Positions 56,422-64,000 of a stretch of 64,000 bases of DNA are shown one piece after another. How positions within the stretch are numbered: the first letter of the stretch is position 1; every line of letters begins with the position of its first letter. The notes beneath the pieces are model-generated. The model made no database searches. It saw nothing but the letters and a program-made list of their open reading frames with translations, and was not told the origin of the DNA. Origin of the DNA: Acytostelium subglobosum LB1 (lineage: Eukaryota > Evosea > Eumycetozoa > Acytosteliales > Acytosteliaceae); contig NW_012236522.1 of assembly GCF_000787575.1 (NCBI RefSeq), forward strand, positions 62,001 through 126,000, in the 5' to 3' direction. Both the position numbers and the translations under genes were made by a program.

Positions 56422-57771
56422 TCATTCCAATATCATGTTATTATATTCCATTCTGGTTTGATAGGTGAATAGAGGCAGTTTATCATCAACTCTGAAGTAC
56501 TTCTCCTTTAGACACCATGCTCCACTGTCCATTGTACTATCAGTTCGAACTCTATACTGCTCCGTATAAGTATAGTAATATATACAATAAGTAGTGTCTG
56601 AACGAATGGTGATATTGGTTATATGTGAACATGTTGTTCGAGCATGCTCCACAAATCTCCACATTGCTGTTGACAGTTCTTCGTCCCTAGTCTTTGACAT
56701 TTTGGTTGTGACATCAAGTCTGATCAATCCAGTATTGGCACTCAATCTTTGTGTGAGTGTAGTATTAAAGGTTTGAAGTAATTCAAGGCCAAGAGGTCGC
56801 ATGAGTTTAAGATGCGTGATGGATGCTGGCAGGACGTCCAAGTACAACGAGTCCAAGCCCAACGTGCGTACACTGTTAGGGATGTTATCCAGTGATTTGT
56901 TGAACCGGGTTGAGAAATCAATTGACGTGAGGCCTGCCGGCAAGGTGAGTGGCTCAATCTCATGGTCAAAGAAATGTCCCAAAACCAGAGTCTTGAGCGA
57001 GGGGGGAAGAGAACCTGGTGCAATCGCGACATTGAACGCGTCGTCGCCAAGTGTCAGTGATGTAACAGACGACATGGCCAGACCGGGATGATCAATGTGG
57101 ATCAGGTTAATCAATGTTAGTGAGCGGATTGATGGTCTAGACATGGGATTGAAGGGGTGGAGGTAGTTGCGCTCAAGTGACAATGATGATAGGCTAGGCG
57201 GGAGCACGTCCTTTGCCATCAAAGGCTGATTGAACTGTATGCCAAACACCAATGTCCGGAGGGATGCGGGCAATGTACGTGGTGCGATCGGTTGATTGAA
57301 TGAATATCCAAATACCAATGTTGTGAGGGAGCTTGGTAGGACATCCTCCAGTATCGGTTGATTGAAAGGATTATTGAATACAATCGATTGGAGTGATGCG
57401 GGCAGGACGTATGGCGACACAGCCTGATCGAAGCCAAAGTCAAAGACGAGCGTCGTCAGTGTGTCGGGTAGGTCACCGGTCAATAATGGTGTTCCTGATT
57501 GATTATTGTAAACTTTGGTCGATACTGTTGTTGAAGTGGGGACGTCTAGACCGCGGGTCACCAATAGTTTCTTTTTGGGATAGTCCCACCAGTGAATAGT
57601 TGACTCCAACTCTGATAAACCCAACACATTCCTGTCCATATGTTTATGTAGTCTATTCAAAGAGATTACTCTTAGTCTCCTACATGCTAGACCAAAGCAC
57701 AACACATCCAATACATTATCCTCTATCAAGTCAAACAACTTGTTTACAATTATATTTGGTAGGCTATCCAT
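56422..57771 (-). CDS. F-box-like FNIP-repeat protein
   Basis: Minus strand, single exon, 449 residues. It begins MDSLPNIIVNKLFDLIEDNV with a degenerate F-box (LCFGLACRRLRVISLNRLHK). Residues about 95-320 hold FNIP-type repeats (FDQAVSPYVLPASLQSIVF, FNQPILEDVLPSSLTTLVF, FNQPIAPRTLPASLRTLVF), several decayed towards the end. The C-terminal 110 residues are outside the repeat and contain Tyr-rich strands. It belongs to the same expanded family as 51511-53417 but is not a close copy of it. Partner and function are unknown. Confidence 0.88.
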   Translation of the reverse strand: MDSLPNIIVNKLFDLIEDNVLDVLCFGLACRRLRVISLNRLHKHMDRNVLGLSELESTIHWWDYPKKKLLVTRGLDVPTSTTVSTKVYNNQSGTPLLTGDLPDTLTTLVFDFGFDQAVSPYVLPASLQSIVFNNPFNQPILEDVLPSSLTTLVFGYSFNQPIAPRTLPASLRTLVFGIQFNQPLMAKDVLPPSLSSLSLERNYLHPFNPMSRPSIRSLTLINLIHIDHPGLAMSSVTSLTLGDDAFNVAIAPGSLPPSLKTLVLGHFFDHEIEPLTLPAGLTSIDFSTRFNKSLDNIPNSVRTLGLDSLYLDVLPASITHLKLMRPLGLELLQTFNTTLTQRLSANTGLIRLDVTTKMSKTRDEELSTAMWRFVEHARTTCSHITNITIRSDTTYCIYYYTYTEQYRVRTDSTMDSGAWCLKEKYFRVDDKLPLFTYQTRMEYNNMILE

Positions 57772-58364
57772 CTCTCTCTCTATCTATCTTTCTATTTATC
57801 TATCTTGTCTGTACCAATGTACTGAACCTTTCATTCATTATTAATTGATCATCAAAGTTTGAATGGTGTGAGGTCCACAAAACGATATCTTCAGATAATA
57901 TCACCATTACAACAACGAGCTGTCATTAACTCTAGATAATTACTAAAGTTATCCACACACAACTTGTCAACTCAACAATGAAGTCCAGGTAACAAAAGAC
58001 AAGTGTTGTCTCTGTTCATTGGCTTGATTCAATCAATACTTAGAATTGATCCTGAAGCTTATGACAAAACACAGAGAAAGAGAGATATGTTTACATCGAT
58101 GTTTGAGTGTGGGGGTTGATTTGCAAATGATAGCTCCTGTTATTGTTTGATTCGATGAACAGTGTTGGAAGTGTGTGGGGGTTGAGTGAAAGAGGGAACA
58201 ATGGAACATGCTCAAAGCATATGATAAGATAGAAGGAGAAGGAGATTGTCAATCACTTTATTCATTCTAATATCATACATTCATATATACTTATTGCAAC
58301 GATTGCAAACATTAATATAATATTATATCTTAACTTATTATATATATAATTACACATATACAAC
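57772..58364. promoter_or_regulatory. Divergent promoter region
   Basis: About 590 bp between the FNIP gene and the RCC1-BTB gene, transcribed away from each other. It has CT-rich repeats beside the FNIP start and a TA-rich tract (about 58320-58360) beside the RCC1 start. No specific element recognised. Confidence 0.4.
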
Positions 58365-61243
58365 ATGTCTGGTATGTAATCGATTGATTGATTGAATGAT
58401 CATTGACTGACACACACACACACACACTTACTTAGTCATCAGTTTTGGAGTCGGAAAGCAGGGCCAGTTGGGTCAAGATGGATTGAAGGATCAATTGGAT
58501 CCAGCTGTTATACAGTTCCTAAAGGGAAAGAGGATTAAGCAGACTGCATGTGGAGAGGCTCATTCATTGGCTGTTACAGAGTTTGGTGATGTATATAGTT
58601 GGGGCAGAGGAAAGGAAGGTGAATTAGGACATCCCCAACGTGCCCAAACTGCACCACCCGCCCTAGTCAAGGCACTGGAGCATGAAAGAGTGATCAAGGT
58701 GGCCTGTGGAAAGTAAGTGTTTGTCTGTCCACCATTCCATCGCACGCACATACTAACAACTGGATATCCATTTGATTGAATTTAGCTATCACTCACTGGC
58801 ATTGACTGACACTGGTCGAGTCTATCAATGGGGACAACTTCACGTCATTGATAACTCAAGGGGTGGTTTCGAGACTCACAATGGACTTGTACAAAGTAAG
58901 TGGTATATGATTGATTGATTGAATGGGGAGGGGAACAATCCAATACTAATCAATCAATCAATCAAACATAATAATAGTGACTGGAATTGGATTTGCCAAT
59001 CAAGTAGCAGAATGCTCACTATCATTATATTTGAATGGTGATAAGAAGGCTTATGATGCCGATGAGGAGAACACTGCCCAGGACAATCCAATGGCCACCA
59101 ACAATCCAAACTTTAACAATGCCGAGGAACAAGTTATAAACACAATGAGCGAGCAACATGTAAGTCCATGCCAACTCACTCCACTCAAATCCAATCACTA
59201 ACATTCTATCAAATAATAAGTCAACTGGACATATTGGAAGGATTATTGATAAGAATCAATTGACACCACAACTTGTGGACTTTGGAAAGAATATTAGGAT
59301 CGTGGATATTAGTGCTGGATGGGCATATAATGCAGCGGTCTCTGCAAATGGAAATGTATTCACATGGGGATTCAACGAGAAAGGTCAACTGGGCCTCGGC
59401 GACAGATGGTTCTATGGCAGCCCCCAGCTCGTCAGAGGACTGCCGCGCGACTCAATCGCTCAGGTATCATGTGGCAGACAACATATTGCTGCCGTGGCCA
59501 AGAATGGAGAGCTCTACACTTGGGGACTGGGTGTGTTTGGTCAGCTTGGACATGGAAAGCTTAAGAGCTTGCTGTTGCCCAAGAAGGTCATGGCCTTCAC
59601 CGAACCAACACCAATCCCCGTCAAGCAGGTCGCCTGTGGCGCCAACTTCACAATGGTCGTTACGACCACTGGCACATTGTACTCATTCGGTCACGGCGAG
59701 TACGGCCAACTGGGAGCCACCGAGGAGACACAGTACATGGACTGGCACAGCAATGGCGATGGCGCAGAGCGTGAGGAACACTTCAAGTACTCTCAGCCCA
59801 ACATTGTCAAGGCCATGGAAGGACAGAAGATCAGACAAGTGGCCTGCGGCCATCTACATACAATTGCCGTCACCACAGACAACGATGTATACACATGGGG
59901 CTGGGGCTCCAGCGGCTGTCTTGGTCTGGGCGATCGCAAGTTCCAACTGGTTCCACAACGCGTGCCATCACTCTCTGGTGAGGAGATATCCTCATTGAGT
60001 GGTGGTGAGAAACATACTTTGGTCGTGCGTTCTGGCGATATGTCAACGTTTGCATTCGATTACAAACCTCTGATCAATGACAAGAAGACTGCGGACATTG
60101 CTTTCCTCGTGCAGAACAAGTACTTCTTTGCCCACAAGTTGTTTATCCGCTCACGTTGCCCAAAGCTGTACGGCTCTGTGCTGTTTAGCGAGCGTTTCGC
60201 CAGACAGCTGTACGTGGACGAAGAGCAGAACGGATACGATGAGCAGCCCGTCAAGAAGTCCGTTGTCGTGATTGGCAAGACCAAGCATCAGATATGGGTG
60301 GCCTTTATGAACTATCTCTACACCGACCACTTGGTCATCGCACCACATCTCAGGAAGGAGCTGTCCGACCTGGCCACATCGTGGGGCGTTCACAGACTTG
60401 CCAGTCTATGCCATCGTTTCAACTTCAAGCTGCGTCTTGCCGAGAAGATCCCTCCATCATCCTTCAGTCTCGACATGATTGACAACATCGACTCTTGCGA
60501 CTTCTCCGACATCAACTTTGAGCTTTCCAATCAAGAACAACTACCATCTCACAAGCTCATCCTGTCATCCAGGAACAAGTACTTCAAGACGTAAGTGTTG
60601 CGAGCAAGCATGGCCATCAGTTACCTACATCCACATACTAACAATTCACACCAACTACAACAAAAATAGGATGTTTGAATGTGGATTCAGAGAGAGGGAT
60701 CAATTGAACTTTAACGTTGGCAATGAGATACATAAGGAATCATTCAAGTTGATGCTACAGTTCATCTATGGAAACAATGAGGGCATAGTCAATCAGGATA
60801 ATGCAATCGATCTACTGTGTCTGGCCGATCGATTCATGGTCGACGACTTGAAGCTCGTCGCCGAGGATTATTTGGAGAGCATGGTTCGCCAGAACATCCC
60901 ATTGGTGATGTCATATGTCAAGAACCGTCATGTGCCTGCCGCCGAGCAGCCAGACAGCCCGGCCATTGAGAGCTTGGCGTCGCAGGCTGAGGACGCCTTG
61001 GTCTCTTTCGAGAACATCTGTCTGCTGTTGCAAGTGGGCGATCAATTCCTGGCCAAACGTCTGAAGCGTTTCTGTTTGGAGACCATCACCGAGATCCTTT
61101 CAATCAATACCCAGCTGTCCTTTGTCATTGACTCGCTCAAGAAGATGCGTGGCGAGTCACCTCAACTAGTGCGTGAGCTCGATCACTTTGCCTCTGTCGG
61201 TGGCTCACTTGCCGACAACCAACTGATAGCATTGCTCAGATAG
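58365..61243 (+). CDS. RCC1-repeat protein with two BTB domains
   Basis: Six exons: 58365-58375, 58443-58712, 58786-58895, 58978-59159, 59221-60590 and 60670-61243; 838 residues, beginning MSGIFGVGKQGQLGQ after joining an 11-nt first exon. RCC1 blades occupy residues about 1-430 (VYSWGRGKEGELGHP, VFTWGFNEKGQLGLGD, LYTWGLGVFGQLGHG, LYSFGHGEYGQLG, VYTWGWGSSGCLGLGD). Two BTB/POZ domains follow (TADIAFLVQNKYFFAHKLF; SDINFELSNQEQLPSHKLIL to MFECGFRERD), then a BACK-like helical end. BTB-RCC1 proteins often act as Cullin-3 substrate adaptors; a chromatin or Ran-exchange role is less likely because of the BTB part. Exon phases all agree. Confidence 0.9.
58896..58977 (+). repeat. Intron with complementary tetranucleotide repeats
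   Basis: The third intron of the RCC1-BTB gene carries a TGAT run just after its donor (about 58909-58922) and a matching ATCA run shortly before its acceptor (about 58949-58964). The two can pair in the transcript over about 14 bases, bringing the splice sites close together. Confidence 0.7.
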
Positions 61244-61330
61244 ATAGACAGATAGATATATAAACGTTTATCCCTTGTATTGTATCAATTATTTAATATT
61301 ACATATAAGCTGTTGTCTTGTTGTCCAACA

Positions 61331-63022
61331 TTACTTTGGATGTTGGTCTGGTGATGGCAACACTGTCTCTTGAGGGTCGGCAATGCCCAACTTCTTGTTG
61401 AGCAGTTGTTGCTCAATCCTCTTGAGTGTGTCATTGTTGTTGGTGACTCGGGCGAGTTGATAGAGCATGGATATGACAGTCTTCATGTTTGTGAGATTGA
61501 CCAGATCGGTCGAGAAGAAGATGTCGCGTTTGGGAACGCCAAGCTGTTGCGCACCCGTTAGGAAGTTGTTGATGTTCTCATGCTTGCGGAACCCCTTGTC
61601 CTCGTTGATCTTCTTGATGACATCTTTGCCAGCGAGTGCATTGACCAGGCGACAGAGGATGACACCAGACTGCAGGTGGAGGCCCAATGACGACTCGAAT
61701 GGCAGACACGAGCCAATGTCCTTCAGTTCAGCTTTGAGCACCTCCTGTATCCACACCTTGAACACATCCTCACCCTCCTCTTTCCTGACCTGCTTAGTTG
61801 GTGTCATGCTCCTGCCAGGCGTGCCGAGAGTTGACTTTGGCTTGGTTGGTGTGCTGGACGACGAGTATGAAATTGATGAGCCAGCTGCCGACGATGAGTT
61901 TGTCCTTGGTCGACTGCTGATGCCCTTAGTCGCAGAGTTTGTAAGTGATGATGATGATGAAGATGACGATGCCTTGATAGGTGTCGATGGCTGGGTCGCT
62001 GTAGTCGTCGTGGTCGATGTTGATGTTGATGTTGTTGACGCCGCAGAGGCTGCAGCTGCAGCAGGAGCTGGACGCCTTGATAATGATGGTGAGTTGGATG
62101 GTGATGTGGTGGAAGCAGAGGGAGAGTAACCAGTGGATGACGATGAGGATGATGTCGTGGACTTGGGTCGTCGTGGTGAACTTGGCGCAGACTTTGAAGA
62201 TGACGATATCGATTGATTGTGTGAGTCCACTTTCAGCTGATGTGCTGCCACCAATGTGCTGACAACTGGTTGAGATGTTGCCTTTCCAATGTTGCTGGCA
62301 ACAGCGTGTTGTGTCGCGGTTGCTGATGATTGTGCATGTGTGTCTGAGGCTGCTGCCTCGAAATCACGGATCATTCCAATGAGCTCCTAAAGTTGATGAT
62401 GTCAGTAAGTGAAGTGAACTCGTCCAGACCTTTGATCAATCGAACATACAGTCTTTAGACGTAGTATAGTTGCAAATGTCGAACTCTTCATATGCTCCTC
62501 TGCATTCTTGAACTGCTCGGCCGCAGAGTCTTTGTTGTTGGTGTGATGTGGCGCGAATGTCTTTAGCTTGCCAATGAGCGTGGACAGCTCGGCGATCTCA
62601 TCATCGATTGCAGTCCTCCACGTCATGTCAATCGTTGCAGACGACTTGATATCGCTGTCCTCATCGGGAGCCTGTACACTTGTAATTGTAATAGGCATTG
62701 TTGTTGTAATTGTTGCTGTGTCTATGTGTTGGCTTGAGTTGCTGTTGATGCTGCTGCTGCCATTCGGCCCCAGTTGCAGTTTAGCGTTGATCTGTTCTTT
62801 GACAGCCAATGTATTGTTACCAAACTCTAACAACCAGGCATTGACACCCGTTGCTATATCATCATTCATTCTTTTCATCTGTTGATCAAAGTCATTCAAC
62901 AATCTTGTTGTGTCCATTGTTGTTGTATCAATGTTGGTGTTGTTCATGTTTGTTGAGGCTACTGTTGATGAAACATTCAGACGATCAATATCATCTTTCA
63001 AGTCCTTAATGATGTCATTCAT
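61331..63022 (-). CDS. Calponin-homology protein with disordered Ser/Thr-rich linker
   Basis: Minus strand, two exons: 63022-62450 and 62386-61331; 542 residues. Exon 1 encodes a helical, charged N-terminal part (MNDIIKDLKDDIDRLNVSS, DDEIAELSTLIGKLKTF, AAEQFKNAEEHMKSS) that may form a coiled coil. Exon 2 begins ELIGMIRDFEAAASD and continues with about 170 Ser/Thr/Pro/Ala-rich residues. A single CH domain sits near the end (VFKVWIQEVLKAELKD, LHLQSGVILCRLVNALAGKD, NINNFLTGAQQLGVP, FFSTDLVNLTNMKTVISML) of the transgelin/calponin class. Single CH domains of this class act in actin bundling, scaffolding or signalling. It is the second CH protein in the window but is otherwise unlike the one at 22321-25084. 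Confidence 0.87.
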
Positions 63023-63214
63023 TCCTGTCTAGACACTTGTGTGTATATATTGAAGCAAAGTTGTTATCTGTTGACAACTTCAAAGAAAATGAAATGAAAG
63101 GTTGAAGTGAGGACTCCTCACTTTCATTCAACTGTCCAAATGACCCTCATTATACTCCATCATGATGGACTTGTTAATGTTATTATTACTCAACAAATAT
63201 ATAAATAATAAGTA

Positions 63215-64000
63215 ATGGATCAACTTCCATATATACCGGCAAGGTATATTGTCCATTATTTGTTGGACATTGAGTTGGAGTTTGAAGAGAGAATGAGCAA
63301 ATCGTTGACCAATTACAACAATAATATAATGATATCACTGGCACTTGTAAGCAAGATGTTCCATGGAATTGTATCAAAGAAACATGTCATCTTTAAAACA
63401 TGTGATCATCGTCAAATCCGCAACATTCTAAGGTCTCACTACTTTAACGAAGATAACAAATGGTCCCTGTGGCGCTCACTTCAACAGATTGACATAGACT
63501 CAAAATGGTGTCCCCATTTCAGATACAATGAAAGAAGGATTGATTTGTTAATGAACATACTCAACATTGATATAATTGGATGTAATAACATGGAGGACCT
63601 CATTCTGTTGGCGGCCAGAAATGCACCACTCAAAAGTGTTGGCAAGCTCGAACTCCAAACTGGGGACAAAGTGAGACTGGCAGTCCAACAGTTGCTACTA
63701 GTCAAAGACACTCTCTGCTACTTATCTATTTGGATACCAAAAGGTGACCTGGGCGAGGCAGTCCAGGCACTTACCATCCTCCTGCCCAGGCTCTCCAACC
63801 TCACACATATCGAACTTCTCCATGGACACATCAGCGTCTGTAATTCCCAACCTCAGTTTTATCAAGGAATCTTCCCATTACTGCTACAACTTCCATTGCT
63901 ACAGCACCTCTCGATTGGAGAGATCAAAATTCAACGGGGCAACTATGACTTCACGGCACTCTTTGTCGACTACCTTGAACAACAACAAACATTGACATCA
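63215..64000 (+). CDS. F-box-like/LRR-type protein, 5' part (runs off right edge)
   Basis: Open frame of 262 codons from the ATG at 63215 to the window edge with no stop. It starts MDQLPYIPARYIVHYLLDIE, and ISLALVSKMFHGIVSKKHVI completes an F-box-like N-terminus as seen in dictyostelid F-box families. The rest has spaced Leu-rich segments (MEDLILLAARNAPLKSVGKL, LTILLPRLSNLTHIELLHG, LLLQLPLLQHLSIGEI) that look like irregular leucine-rich repeats. Probably a substrate-recognition protein of SCF type, by inference; the end is unseen. Confidence 0.75.
   Translation, partial: MDQLPYIPARYIVHYLLDIELEFEERMSKSLTNYNNNIMISLALVSKMFHGIVSKKHVIFKTCDHRQIRNILRSHYFNEDNKWSLWRSLQQIDIDSKWCPHFRYNERRIDLLMNILNIDIIGCNNMEDLILLAARNAPLKSVGKLELQTGDKVRLAVQQLLLVKDTLCYLSIWIPKGDLGEAVQALTILLPRLSNLTHIELLHGHISVCNSQPQFYQGIFPLLLQLPLLQHLSIGEIKIQRGNYDFTALFVDYLEQQQTLTS

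Noticed and set aside
1-64000. Transposons, retroelements or virus-derived elements
   Set aside because: No reverse transcriptase, integrase, transposase, capsid or long terminal repeats were recognised in any frame.

Overview
This window looks like a draft contig from the nuclear genome of a dictyostelid social amoeba. Supporting signs are short GT-AG introns (mostly 44-100 nt), AT-rich spacers, Gln/Asn/Thr homopolymer tracts, two F-box/FNIP-repeat proteins, a RegA-type response-regulator phosphodiesterase and small proteins of dictyostelid character. Coding DNA is clearly less AT-rich than in Dictyostelium discoideum (long GC-rich stretches in the DDX60-like, calponin-homology and Sec24 genes), so another genus is more likely; I cannot name the species. 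Two N bases (40994 and 54327) and three apparent one-base frame breaks in otherwise good genes point to an unfinished assembly.

Layout. 0-10 kb: start of an Asn-rich, possibly mitochondrial protein (minus strand, runs off the left edge), a small membrane protein, V-ATPase subunit F, a possible 69-residue protein, a dual-specificity phosphatase (minus), eIF2 alpha and an SPX-EXS (XPR1-like) phosphate transporter. 10-20 kb: a giant DDX60-like Ski2-family helicase (minus) head-to-head with a KICSTOR subunit KICS2 homologue. 20-30 kb: a KEOPS subunit Cgi121/TPRKB homologue, a divergent pair of very similar tiny zinc-ribbon proteins, a calponin-homology/zinc/coiled-coil protein, a kelch protein and Sec24 (minus). 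30-43 kb: ribosomal protein L4, then an accessory stretch with gene relics, a gene of unknown function plus a decayed copy 8 kb away, a 186-residue unknown protein, a 1,710-residue bacterial-type RHS/YD-repeat protein with two introns, and a secreted jacalin-like protein. 43-64 kb: ALDH7-type aldehyde dehydrogenase, a spartin/senescence-domain plus PH protein, RegA, two FNIP proteins (minus), TIM16/PAM16, an O6-methylguanine-DNA methyltransferase (minus), a Pru-only Rpn13 (minus), an RCC1-BTB protein, a second calponin-homology protein (minus) and the start of an F-box-like protein.

The genes are mostly independent housekeeping and signalling units, each with its own promoter; there are no operons. 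The most unusual part is 32-42.6 kb, where an RHS protein of bacterial ancestry, now carrying introns, sits among duplicated and decaying gene pieces. A second recurring feature is that introns and 5' leaders carry short ATCA/TGAT tetranucleotide runs that can pair across an intron.
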